DNA of 64,000 nt from contig CBDAVM010000001.1 in the NCBI GenBank assembly GCA_965200895.1, positions 1,984,001-2,048,000 on the forward strand, read 5' to 3'. Each line of letters starts with the position of its first letter. The first letter of the stretch is position 1. Position numbers and translations under genes: made by a program. Below the pieces are notes generated by a model. It ran no database searches. It had not been told where the DNA came from and was given only the letters and a program-made list of their open reading frames with translations. This document shows positions 1 to 9,500 of this stretch, in pieces. The DNA comes from WTFV01 sp965200895. Lineage in GTDB: Bacteria > Acidobacteriota > Vicinamibacteria > Vicinamibacterales > UBA8438.

Positions 1-1
1 G

Positions 2-454
2 CTCGACGAGCTGATCGCGGACTACGCGGGAATCACGCATGCGACCGGCTGGTTCCGGGCCGACTGGATGCTCCTGTTTCTCGGTCTCGAATCGTATCCG
101 CGCTACCGGGAGGGCGGGCGTCTCGAGTACTACCGCGGCGAGCCGCCGCTCTCGGACGGCGCCTTCCGCGTGCTGCATCACCTGGTCAAGCGTGCCGTCG
201 ACAACCTGGAGACGTGGTCTGCCCGGGCGGACGCATCGCGACCGGAGGGTCATCTCCTGACAGCCGTCGCCCTGACGCGGTTGACCGTGGAGGAACTCGC
301 CTCGAGCGACGCCGTGGATCGTCTGCGTGCTGCGGTACGGGCTATCGCGCCGCACGTTCGAGGAATGCCGCGGCCGGTTCACGCGAGACCGTCCGATTTG
401 ACCCGATTGACACCCGCGACTGCGCCCCCGTATAACCTTGGTGGCTCTGCATGA
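2..454 (+). CDS. Partial hypothetical protein, 5' end outside window
   Basis: The frame is open from the first base of the window and stops at 452-454, so only the C-terminal ~150 residues are visible. The segment begins LDELIADYAGITHATGWF and contains a helical stretch with VLHHLVKRAVDNLETW. I do not recognise a family and see no signal peptide, metal motif or nucleotide-binding motif in this part. The 3' end overlaps a good sigma70-type promoter for the next gene (407-436). The last ~35 codons may therefore be weakly constrained, or the annotated stop may lie beyond the conserved part of the protein. Confidence 0.5.
   Translation, partial: LDELIADYAGITHATGWFRADWMLLFLGLESYPRYREGGRLEYYRGEPPLSDGAFRVLHHLVKRAVDNLETWSARADASRPEGHLLTAVALTRLTVEELASSDAVDRLRAAVRAIAPHVRGMPRPVHARPSDLTRLTPATAPPYNLGGSA
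407..436 (+). promoter_or_regulatory. Sigma70-like promoter for the DUF1549-DUF1501 operon
   Basis: A perfect -35 box TTGACA (407-412), an 18-bp spacer and a TATAAC -10 box (431-436) lie 64 bp upstream of the ATG at 501. The in-frame TTG at 438 lies directly next to the -10 box and upstream of any plausible transcription start, which argues against it as the start of the downstream gene. Confidence 0.6.
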
Positions 455-500
455 GAAGACTGGAAATCCGGACCACGGATGCGCAGTGGGGGTGAACGCC

Positions 501-3500
501 ATGCCGATTCAATTCGCGGACCTTGCCACCCGCGGCGTGCCGCAACCGACGTTGACGGGCCTTGTGCTGGCAACGGCTCTTCTTGCCGCGGCGCCGCCCG
601 CGGCCGCGCAGAACACGACCGGACCGACCGTGGACTTCCAGCGGCAGGTGCGGCCCATCCTGGCGGACAACTGCTTCCAGTGCCACGGGCCGGACGAGAG
701 CACGCGGCAGGTCCGACTCCGCCTGGACACCGAGGACGGCGCCTTCGCCGAGCGGCCCGGCGGGCGTCCGGTCGTGCGGGGCGACGCCGGGGCCAGCCTG
801 CTCTACCAGCGGATCACGCACGCGAACCCGCGGTTGCGGATGCCGCCCGCGCAGGCGAACAAGACGCTGAACGACGAGCAGATCGACATCCTGCGGCGCT
901 GGATCGAAGAGGGCGCCTCGTGGGATCAGCACTGGGCGTTCGAGCCGATCGTCCGCCCGGATCCGCCCGCGGTGGCCGACGCCGACTGGGCGCGCACGCC
1001 GCTCGACCGCTTCGTTCTCGCGCGGCTGGAGTCCGCCGGGCTGGCCCCGGCGGCCGAGGCCGATCGGCGGACGCTGGCGCGCCGGGCCGCCCTGGATCTG
1101 ACGGGGCTGCCGCCGGAGCCCGCGCTGCTCGACGCCTTCCTCAACGATCCGTCGGAGGACGCCTACGAGAAGTACGTCGACCGGCTGCTGGCGACGGAGC
1201 AGTGGGGGGAGCACCGCGCCCGCTACTGGCTGGACGCGGCGCGCTACGGCGACACGCACGGGATCCACATCGACAACTACCGCGAGATGTATCCCTATCG
1301 CGACTGGGTGATCCGGGCCTTCAACCGGAACATGCCGTTCGACGAGTTCACGGTGGAGCAGGTGGCGGGCGACCTGCTGCCCGAGCCGAGCCTCGACCAG
1401 CTCGTCGCCTCCGGATTCCAGCGCAACAACATCACCACCAACGAGGGCGGGGTCGTCCCGGAGGAGTACGAGGCCATCTACGCGAAGGACCGCGCCGAGA
1501 CGATCGGCAGCGTCTTCCTGGGGTTGACCGTCGGATGCGCCACCTGCCACGACCACAAGTTCGACCCGATCCGGCAGAGCGAGTTCTACGCGATGACCGC
1601 GTTCTTCCGCAACACGACGCAGTACGTGATGGACGGCAATGTCTCCGATCCACCGCCCATTCTCGTGGTGCCGGAGGAGGCTGACCGGCAGCTCTGGTAC
1701 GACCTGCGGGAGGAGGCGGCTGACGTCGAGGCGCGGATGGCGCACCGCGCGGCGGCGGTCGACGCGGCCTTTGTCGAGTGGCTCGCGACGGGCGAGCACC
1801 AGACGCTGCGGTCGCCGCTGCAGGACGAGGCGCAGTGGATGCGGCTCGATCTCGATGCCGCCGGCGACCCGATCTTCGAGATGGACGGGCAACGCCACCC
1901 GGTCGCCATCGAGGGTGGAGCGAAGATCGATACCGGCCCGCACGGGCATGCAGCGCTGCGGTTCGAGGGCGAATCCTGGGCCGGTCTTCCGCCGGTGCCG
2001 CTGGACACCGACACGCCCTTCTCGATCGCGCTCTGGATCCACCAGCCCGAGGAGGAGGGCAACTATGTCGTCGCCGGGCAGTACGACGCGGACGACGGCA
2101 ATCGCGGCTGGTCGATGAACATCGGATCACGACAGCTCTCGTTCCGGATGACCGGCGCGCCGGATCCGGAGGGCGAGGGCCGTCCAGCGCCGAGCGTCGC
2201 ACCGAGCAACCTCAGGCGATTGCCTCCCGGCGAGTGGACGCACATCGTGATCACCCACGACGGCACCGGCGAGCGCGCCGGGATGAACGTCTTCCGGAAC
2301 GGAGACGTGGTCGAGGCGTCGGGCAGCGAGTACTTCACACGGGTCATCGGCAGCATCCGCAACGGGCTGCCGCTGGAGCTGGGCCGCGGGCGGACGCGGG
2401 GCCGGGGTGGGCGCGACGAGCTGGAGATGCGCTACTTCAGCGGCGGCGGCATCGCCGACCTGCGTGTCTTCAACCGTCCCCTCACGGTGCAGGAGGCGAA
2501 GGTTGTCTCGCTCTGGTCGACGCTCGAGGAGGGGCGAGGAAAGCACCCGGATGCACTCGACGCGGCCGAGCGGGAGGCTCTGCGCCTCTACTACCTGAGC
2601 GTGAAGGATGCGCAGTACCGCGGGCTCGTGGCGCGCCGCCAGCAGATCGAGCGCGAGTGGCGCGAGATGCGTCGTCGTGGCGGCGTGACCCACGTGATGA
2701 ACGAGCGGACCGACAGCGAGGCGGCAGCACACGTGCTCGACCGGGGGATGTACGACCAGCCTCTCGAGCGCGTGCTGGCGGGCACTCCGGCCGCGTTGCC
2801 CCCGATGGAGGAGTCGTGGCCCCGCAACCGCCTCGGGCTCGCGCGCTGGCTGGTCGACGACCGGAATCCGCTGACGAACCGCGTGACCGTGAATCGCTTC
2901 TGGCAGCAGGTGTTCGGAACCGGTCTGGTCACCACCAGCGAGGACTTCGGGGCGCAGGGCGAGCCGCCGACCCATCCGGCGCTGCTCGACTGGCTCGCGG
3001 TGGAGTTCCGCGAGTCGGGCTGGGATGTCAAGCAGTTCTTCCGGACGCTGGTGACATCGGCCACCTACCGGCAGTCCGTCCTGGCGACGCCCGAGAAGCT
3101 GGAATCGGATGCGGACAACCGGCTCTTCTCGCGCGGCCCGCGTTTCCGGATGGACGCCGAGATGGTGCGCGACTACGCCCTGGCCGCAAGCGGCCTGCTG
3201 GTTCGGCGGATCGGGGGCCCGAGCGTGCGTCCGTACCAGCCGGCCGGTGTCTGGTCGACGGTGGCGATGCCGCAGAGCAACACCCGACTGTACCGGCAGG
3301 ACGAGGGCGACGCCCTGTACCGCCGCAGCCTCTACACCTTCTGGAAACGGTCGGCGCCGCCGCCGTCTCTGGAGATCTTCAACGCCCCGACGCGCGAACA
3401 CTCCGTCGTGCGCCGCGAGCGGACGAACACGCCGCTGCAGGCCCTCGTGACGATGAACGATCCGCAGTTCGTCGAGGCGGCGCGCTACCTGGCCCAGCGC

Positions 3501-3773
3501 GCGATGCGGCAGTCGGACGGACAGTTCGACACCGGGCTCGACTTCGTGACCCTGCGGCTTCTGGCCCGGCGCTTCAGTGATGTCGAGCGCGATATCGCCA
3601 GGCAGTCGTTCGCAGGGCTGATCGACGCCTATCGCGCGGATGCGGCCGATGCGGAGCGGCTGCTGCACGTCGGAGACTCGCTGCCCGACCAGACGCTGCC
3701 GGTAGCGGAGTCGGCGGCCTGGACGATGCTGGTGACCCAGGTGATGAACCTGGACGAGGTGTTGAACAAATAG
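501..3773 (+). CDS. Secreted DUF1549/DUF1553 protein with cytochrome c and LamG-like domains
   Basis: This 1090-residue exported protein has the planctomycete-type PSCyt1-PSCyt2-PSD1 architecture. A hydrophobic leader (about residues 17-37) ends near AAAQ. A c-type heme motif CFQCH follows at 58-62, then the DUF1549 region, which includes a second CATCH motif at 346-350. A concanavalin/LamG-like sandwich covers roughly 478-660, and DUF1553 covers roughly 770-1000 (NPLTNRVTVNRFWQQVFG). Proteins of this kind are paired with DUF1501 proteins, as here, and are thought to act in periplasmic oxidation or breakdown of complex substrates, but the exact reaction is unknown. I chose ATG 501 because the longer TTG start at 438 falls beside the -10 box; GTG 492 is an alternative. 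Confidence 0.9.
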   Translation: MPIQFADLATRGVPQPTLTGLVLATALLAAAPPAAAQNTTGPTVDFQRQVRPILADNCFQCHGPDESTRQVRLRLDTEDGAFAERPGGRPVVRGDAGASLLYQRITHANPRLRMPPAQANKTLNDEQIDILRRWIEEGASWDQHWAFEPIVRPDPPAVADADWARTPLDRFVLARLESAGLAPAAEADRRTLARRAALDLTGLPPEPALLDAFLNDPSEDAYEKYVDRLLATEQWGEHRARYWLDAARYGDTHGIHIDNYREMYPYRDWVIRAFNRNMPFDEFTVEQVAGDLLPEPSLDQLVASGFQRNNITTNEGGVVPEEYEAIYAKDRAETIGSVFLGLTVGCATCHDHKFDPIRQSEFYAMTAFFRNTTQYVMDGNVSDPPPILVVPEEADRQLWYDLREEAADVEARMAHRAAAVDAAFVEWLATGEHQTLRSPLQDEAQWMRLDLDAAGDPIFEMDGQRHPVAIEGGAKIDTGPHGHAALRFEGESWAGLPPVPLDTDTPFSIALWIHQPEEEGNYVVAGQYDADDGNRGWSMNIGSRQLSFRMTGAPDPEGEGRPAPSVAPSNLRRLPPGEWTHIVITHDGTGERAGMNVFRNGDVVEASGSEYFTRVIGSIRNGLPLELGRGRTRGRGGRDELEMRYFSGGGIADLRVFNRPLTVQEAKVVSLWSTLEEGRGKHPDALDAAEREALRLYYLSVKDAQYRGLVARRQQIEREWREMRRRGGVTHVMNERTDSEAAAHVLDRGMYDQPLERVLAGTPAALPPMEESWPRNRLGLARWLVDDRNPLTNRVTVNRFWQQVFGTGLVTTSEDFGAQGEPPTHPALLDWLAVEFRESGWDVKQFFRTLVTSATYRQSVLATPEKLESDADNRLFSRGPRFRMDAEMVRDYALAASGLLVRRIGGPSVRPYQPAGVWSTVAMPQSNTRLYRQDEGDALYRRSLYTFWKRSAPPPSLEIFNAPTREHSVVRRERTNTPLQALVTMNDPQFVEAARYLAQRAMRQSDGQFDTGLDFVTLRLLARRFSDVERDIARQSFAGLIDAYRADAADAERLLHVGDSLPDQTLPVAESAAWTMLVTQVMNLDEVLNK

Positions 3774-3838
3774 GGCCGCACGCGAACGCGAGAAACGGGT
3801 ATCGACGCACGCGCATCCGACAACGAGAGGGTTCCACG

Positions 3839-5305
3839 ATGAGTCCAGTCAAAGAGGCGATCCTGGCGGAGACCCGGCGGCAGTTCTTCGGGAAAGTCGC
3901 CATGGGGGTCGGCGGGCTTGCCCTGTCGAGCCTGATGGCCGAGGACGCGTTCGGGTCGGGGCAGGACGATCCGTCGTTCGGTGGGCTGCCGTCGTTGCCC
4001 CACTTCGCGCCGAAGGCCAGGCGCTGCATTTATCTGCACATGATGGGCGCCCCGCCGCAGATGGACCTGCTCGACTACAAGCCGAAGATGCGGGACTGGT
4101 ACGACAAGGATCTGCCGGACTCGATCCGCCAGGGCCAGCGGCTGACCACGATGACCTCCGGACAGGCACGGTTCCCGATCGCGCCGTCCGTCTTCGATTT
4201 CCATCAGCACGGGCAGAGCGGCGCCTGGATCTCCGAGATCCTGCCGTACACGGCACGGATGGCGGACGACATCGCCATCATCCGCTCGATGCATACCGAC
4301 GCCATCAACCACGAGCCGGGCATCACGTTCATCCAGACGGGGCAGCAGATCCCGGGACGTCCGTGCATCGGGGCGTGGTTCGCCTACGGGCTCGGGAGCA
4401 TGAACCGCGATCTGCCGACGTTCGTGGTGATGAACGCCGAGAAGAGCCATCCGAAGTCGGGCGTGCAGGCAATTTCGGCGAAGCTGTGGAGCGCCGGGTT
4501 CCTGTCGCCGGAGTACGCCGGAGTGAGGCTGCGCACCGGTGCGGATCCGGTGCTGTACCTGCGGGATCCGGACGGCGTGTCGCGTGACGTCCGCCGACGG
4601 ATGCTGGACGGTCTGGCCGACCTCAACCGCGTGCAGCACGAGCAGATCGGCAGCCCCGAGACCCTGGCCCGCATCCAGCAGTACGAAATGGCGTTCCGGA
4701 TGCAGTCCTCGGTGCCGGAGATGGCGGACCTGTCGAGCGAGCCGGAGAGTACGTTCGAGCGTTGGGGCGAAGACGCAAGGCGGCCCGGGAAGTTCCAGAA
4801 CGCCGCGTTGATGGCGCGGCGGCTCGTCGAGCGGGGCGTGCGTTTCGTCCAGATATACCACCGTGGCTGGGACGTACACGCGTTCGCTCCGGAGGTGTTG
4901 CCGGCGCAGGCCCGTGATGTCGACCGGGCGGCGTGGGCGCTGATTCAGGATCTGAAGGAGCGTGGGCTCTTCGACGAGACCCTGGTCATCTGGGGAGGCG
5001 AGTTCGGCCGGACCATCTACTCGCAGGGCCGGCTGACGCCGACCGACTACGGGCGAGACCACCATCCGCGCTGCTTCAGCCTGTGGATGGCAGGCGGCGG
5101 GGTCAAGGGCGGCGTCGTCTACGGCGAGACCGACGACTTCTCGTACAACATCGTCAAGGACCCGGTGCACATCCGGGACCTGCAGGCGACGATCCTGCAC
5201 CTGTTCGGCATCGACCACGAGCGGTTCACGCACAAGCACCGCGGCCTGGACGCCAGGCTGACCGGCGTCGAGCCGGCGCGTGTCGTGCGGGAGGTGCTGG
5301 CCTAG
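3839..5305 (+). CDS. DUF1501 family Tat-exported protein
   Basis: A 488-residue DUF1501 protein, an alkaline phosphatase/sulfatase-fold relative. The N-terminus has a twin-arginine leader (TRRQFFGKVAMGVGG, residues 12-26). The body shows family hallmarks, including an MMGAPPQMDLLDYKP-like start, DIAIIRSMHTDAINHEPG, and IWGGEFGRT near residue 385, followed by GRDHHPRCFSLWMAGGG. It begins 65 bp after the DUF1549/DUF1553 gene and is very probably in the same operon, the usual partner arrangement. The heme-bearing partner and this Tat protein may form an exported complex, but its substrate is unknown. Confidence 0.92.
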   Translation: MSPVKEAILAETRRQFFGKVAMGVGGLALSSLMAEDAFGSGQDDPSFGGLPSLPHFAPKARRCIYLHMMGAPPQMDLLDYKPKMRDWYDKDLPDSIRQGQRLTTMTSGQARFPIAPSVFDFHQHGQSGAWISEILPYTARMADDIAIIRSMHTDAINHEPGITFIQTGQQIPGRPCIGAWFAYGLGSMNRDLPTFVVMNAEKSHPKSGVQAISAKLWSAGFLSPEYAGVRLRTGADPVLYLRDPDGVSRDVRRRMLDGLADLNRVQHEQIGSPETLARIQQYEMAFRMQSSVPEMADLSSEPESTFERWGEDARRPGKFQNAALMARRLVERGVRFVQIYHRGWDVHAFAPEVLPAQARDVDRAAWALIQDLKERGLFDETLVIWGGEFGRTIYSQGRLTPTDYGRDHHPRCFSLWMAGGGVKGGVVYGETDDFSYNIVKDPVHIRDLQATILHLFGIDHERFTHKHRGLDARLTGVEPARVVREVLA

Positions 5306-5353
5306 CTGGCGACGCCTGGCCAGGAACGGGCGCAGACTGCTGGTCAGGCCAGG

Positions 5354-5429
5354 TCGGGCGGCGAATCGGAGCCGCCCGAAACGATTACGGGGAGCAGTCC
5401 GGGCTGGAGGGCCCCCGGCACCGGGGGCC
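5354..5429 (+). terminator. Two strong hairpins after the DUF1501 gene
   Basis: Two perfect inverted repeats lie in the 200-bp gap downstream of the stop: 9-bp arms at 5354-5362 and 5371-5379, and 9-bp arms at 5410-5418 and 5421-5429 around a 2-base loop. Neither is followed by a T tract, so they could be terminators of the U-poor kind, mRNA-stabilising stems or REP-like elements. Confidence 0.45.
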
Positions 5430-5506
5430 GCAAGGCGCCCCGGCAGTAGAGCCTGCGGGCGTTCGTCTCGCGGGCGGAAGAACCTCGCGGTGCGCTGGAG
5501 GAAGTC

Positions 5507-6478
5507 GTGAGAGGAACGTGTGTGTCGTTGGTGATCGTTGCAGCGGTTCTCGGTCTCATCCCGCCAGTGGCGGTCGGACAGGTAACCGTCACGGACTGGC
5601 GCGGCGAGGCGGCGGTCCTGGAGGAGGGGACCGCGGATTCGGACGGCGTCCGGATCGTCTACCACGCAGCGGGAGAAGGACCGCTGGTGATATTCGTCCA
5701 CAGCATCACCGGCCCGTGGTTCGACTGGCGTCATCAACTGGTCGCGCTCTCGGAGCATTACCGGGTGGTGGCGATGTCCACTCGCGGCACGGACAAGAGC
5801 GACAAGCCGGAGGGCGTCGAGCACTACACGATGGCGAAGATCTCGTCCGACATCGCCGCCATCATCGACCATTTCGGTGAGGAAAAGGCGATCGTCGTGG
5901 GGCAGGACAGCGGCGGGTTCTACGCCTGGCACTTCGCCATGACCCATCCGGAGCGGACGGCCCGCCTCGTCTCGGTCGGCACGGTCCATCCCGCGGGGCT
6001 CATTCGGGAGCTGGTATCGAACCCGGAGCAGCAGCAGGCCAGCATGTTCCAGCGCGGCATGCAGGAGAACCCGAACGCGGCGGCCGAGTTCGGCGCGCGG
6101 ATGCGCAGCCGTCCGGCGAGCCCGGGCGACACCTTCGAGCTGGCGGCGCTCCGTCGACTGGCCTACGAGCGACTCTACCCGGAGTCGATCGTCAACTTCT
6201 ACAAGGCCAACTGGCCGCCGCGCCCGTTCACGATGGAGACCGAGGGCTTCGGCTTCCGCATCGGCGAGTTCCCGCCGGTCCAGGCTCCGACGCTGCTCAT
6301 CTACGGCAGGGACAGCGGTCCTTTCAAGCCGGAGACGCTCGACGGGATCTGGCGTTGGGTCGACGGTCCGCTGACGCTGCGCGTTCTGCCCGGCGTCGCG
6401 CACGGGCCGCACACGCAGGTGCCCGAGATCGTGACGCCGGCCATCCTGCGGTGGCTCCAGGAGGATCAGGAGGAATAG
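5507..6478 (+). CDS. Secreted alpha/beta hydrolase, epoxide hydrolase/dehalogenase-like
   Basis: A 323-residue alpha/beta hydrolase with a cleavable signal peptide (about residues 1-25). The nucleophile elbow reads VVGQDSGGF, putting Asp134 at the nucleophile position as in epoxide hydrolases and haloalkane or haloacetate dehalogenases rather than the Ser of esterases. Asp269 (YGRDSGPF) and His299 (VAHGPHT) complete a plausible triad. STRGTDKSDKP resembles the RGYGxSDKP loop of epoxide hydrolases. The GTG start is preceded by GGAGGAAG. It stands alone between a hairpin region and the next gene. The substrate is not predictable; export makes a periplasmic detoxifying or scavenging role likely. 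Confidence 0.9.
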   Translation: MRGTCVSLVIVAAVLGLIPPVAVGQVTVTDWRGEAAVLEEGTADSDGVRIVYHAAGEGPLVIFVHSITGPWFDWRHQLVALSEHYRVVAMSTRGTDKSDKPEGVEHYTMAKISSDIAAIIDHFGEEKAIVVGQDSGGFYAWHFAMTHPERTARLVSVGTVHPAGLIRELVSNPEQQQASMFQRGMQENPNAAAEFGARMRSRPASPGDTFELAALRRLAYERLYPESIVNFYKANWPPRPFTMETEGFGFRIGEFPPVQAPTLLIYGRDSGPFKPETLDGIWRWVDGPLTLRVLPGVAHGPHTQVPEIVTPAILRWLQEDQEE

Positions 6479-6523
6479 GGGGCCGGCAGGACGGATGGCG
6501 GTGACGTAAGCACGTTTTGCGAA

Positions 6524-9500
6524 GTGCGACGGTCTCCTGTGCCACCTGGGCAGCGTCGCGCGCTCCGGGTCGTGCCGTGCGATGCGTCTCGCGGCGTCCT
6601 GTTGCTTTTCCTGCTGGCGGCGGTCCCGGTTGCGGCTCAGGTTCCGCCGGACGAAGGCTGGCGCACGGTCGAGACGGACCATTTCCGCATCACCTTTCCC
6701 GCGCACCTCGAGGATCAGGGCCGGCGAGCGGGTGGGTTGGCCGAGCGGGCCTACCGGGAGCTCACGGCGGCGTTCCGCAACGGGCCCACCGGGCGCATCG
6801 ACATCGTCCTGACGGACCACGTCGATGTCTCGAACGGCTTCGCCACCATCTGGCCCTCCAATCGGATCGTTCTCCACGCGCGGCCCGCCGCCGACCATCT
6901 CGCACTGGCCTACTTCGACGACTGGCTCGAGCTGCTGATCACCCACGAGTTGGCGCACGTCTTCCACCTCGATTACGGCGGGACCATGGGCAGGATCTTC
7001 CGCCCGCTCTTCGGGCGCGCGCAGACGCCGCTCGGGTTTCCGGGGGTCCTGGTCCCCGGCTGGGTCATCGAGGGGTTGGCGACCTGGTACGAGTCGGCGC
7101 TGACAGACGCGGGCCGGGTGCACGGAACCTTCCACGAGATGGTCCTGCGGACGGCGATGCTCGAAGGGCGGTTCGAGAGCATGGCGCAGGCGGGCGGCAA
7201 CTCGCCGCAGTGGCCGGGCGGCGTCCGCCGCTACGCCTACGGCTCGCTCTTCTTCGATTATCTGCTCGACAAGCACGGCCGGGACGGCATGGCCGCGTTC
7301 GTCGAGGCGGTCGTGCGCCCGTCCGCGCAGCTTCCGCTGCCGCGGTTGAACGCCGCCGGCCGGCGTGCCTTCGGCGCATCGCTGTCGAGCGAATGGACCG
7401 CCTGGACGAACGAGATGCGGGCGCGGCTGAGCCGCCTCGACGGAGAGCTCGCGGCGTTCGGCCCGCCCAGCGCGCCCGAGGCGCTGACCCGGAACGCACG
7501 CCATGGGCTGCATGCAATGACCTCGCCGGACGGCGGCGTTCTGATCTACGTCCGGTCGGATGGACGGTCGTATCCGCGGCTCGTGGCCATGTCCCCCGGC
7601 GGTTCGGATCCGTCCACGGTGACGAGGATCAACAACCGCACTCCGTTCGATGTCCTGCCGTCGGGAGAGATCGTCTTCGCGCAACGCGACTACACGGACC
7701 GCTACCGCGTCTTCAGCGATCTGCATGTCACGACCCTCGACGGGGCGGTGCGGCGCGTGACCCGCGGCGCCAGGCTGACTGCGCCGTCGACCGGTCCCGA
7801 CGGGATGTGGGCCGTCGCGGTGACGGAGGGCGGCGGCACGAACGGCCTGGCCCGGGTCGACCTCCGGGACGGTTCGCTGCGGACGCTGGTGGAGTCGCAA
7901 CCCGGCACGTACTGGGCCTACCCGGCGGTCTCGCCCGACGGGCGGTGGATCGCCGCCAGCCGCTGGACGGACCGCCGGCACGATGTGGTCGTCCTCGATG
8001 CCCACGGGCGTGTGGTGGGCGAGGTGACCCGCGACCGGGCGCTCGACCTGGCGCCGAAGTGGAATGCCGATGGCAGCTACCTGGTCTGGTCGTCGGACCG
8101 GACCGGCATCCCGAACATCCTGGGCGCGGAGGTCGATCCGCGCACAGGCGCCGCCGGCCCGCCCGTCCTGCTGACGAACGTCCGTACGGGAGCGGCGTTT
8201 CCGAGCGTCGATCCGGCCGGCGAGTGGCTCTACTTCTCGGGCTACCACGTCGACGGCTGGGAGGTGGAGCGGGTCCGGTTCGCTCCGGACGTCGCCCCGG
8301 CCGCTCCCGCCCCGGCGGCCCGCTTCGACGAACGCGACTCTCACCCCGTCGGTTCAGCCGATGCCGGCACTTCCGTCACGTCCGGAACGGCGTCCGGCGA
8401 GCGGGAGCGCCCGGTCGGCGACCGCATCCCCCCGCGCGAGCTGCTCCACGTCCCGGGCAGCGCGTCCGGCGAGCGGGAGCGCCCGGCCCGTGACTACTCA
8501 CCGCTGTCGACCCTGTATCCGCGGTACTGGCTGCCGGTGATCCGCGGGCCGGTTGCGACCGCGAAGACGACCGTCGGGGGCGTCGAGGTGCCCCGTACCG
8601 AGCTTCTCGGCTACGCCCTCGGTGGCCGCACGTCGGGCGTCGACCTCGTCGGCAGGCACGCCTACGAGGTCGGCGCGCAGGTCTTCACGTCGAGCGGACG
8701 GGGAGAGGGCGACGTGGCGTACGAGTATCGCGGCCTGGGGAATCCGACCATCCGCGTGACCGCCTCGCAGACGTGGGACGACGACGGCGTCAGGCTGCGC
8801 TGGCCGGTGGCGGGAGCCGATGGCTCGCCCGAGACCCTCTTCGCGAGGTGCCGTGGTGGTTGCAACGCCGGGAGCACGAGCGTGGCGGGAGCCGATGGCT
8901 CGCCCGAGACCTTCTTTGTCCTGGAGCGGGAGCGGCGCCTGGCCATGTCGGTGGGAGTGGGCCGCCCGGGGATCCGCACCTCGTCGTCGGTGATGCTTTC
9001 GGCCGGGCTGGTCCGCAGCGACCGGGAAGTGCTGGACGCCACGCTGCGATCGGCAGGCGGTTTCCGCCTCTCGCGGCCCGGCAGTCTCCTGAGCGAGTAC
9101 ACGGTCTCGTTCCGTGTCTCCACGGCGCGGTCGCACGCGTTCCAGATGGGCAACGCGCGCGGCGCGGCCCTGTACCTGCGGGCGCGGACACGAAACGACC
9201 TGAACGTGCCGGCTGCGCTTGCCGGGCGCGACGCCATCGATCCTTCCGTCGACGATCTCGTCGGCCGACTGCGGGCCTACGCGCCGCTACCGGGGCCGGG
9301 CTTCGCGGCGCCGGTGTTCGCGGTGCGCGCAAGCGGCGGGAGTGCGCGCGGGCCGGGCGCACAGACGGGTTATTTCGCGGTGGGCGGCGCGTCCGGCGAC
9401 GACCTGGCCCTGCCCGGGACTCCCGCGTCGGTCGGCGGTTCGTATTTCTTTCCCGTTCGGGGCTACGGGACCTCCACGCGGTCGGGTCGTTACGCATGGT

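Noticed and set aside
438..500. Upstream TTG start for the DUF1549/DUF1553 gene
   Set aside because: It lies next to the -10 box and adds residues ahead of the signal peptide.
342..2042. Long minus-strand frame opposite the DUF1549/DUF1553 gene
   Set aside because: Arg/Gly/Val-rich shadow of a GC-rich gene on the other strand, with no motifs. The same applies to the other long antisense frames, such as 3629-8344, 24005-28954 beyond the RidA gene, and 60417-62792.
5306..5506. Possible small RNA in the hairpin-rich gap after the DUF1501 gene
   Set aside because: Two stable stems are seen but no promoter or conserved RNA motif, so only hairpins are reported.
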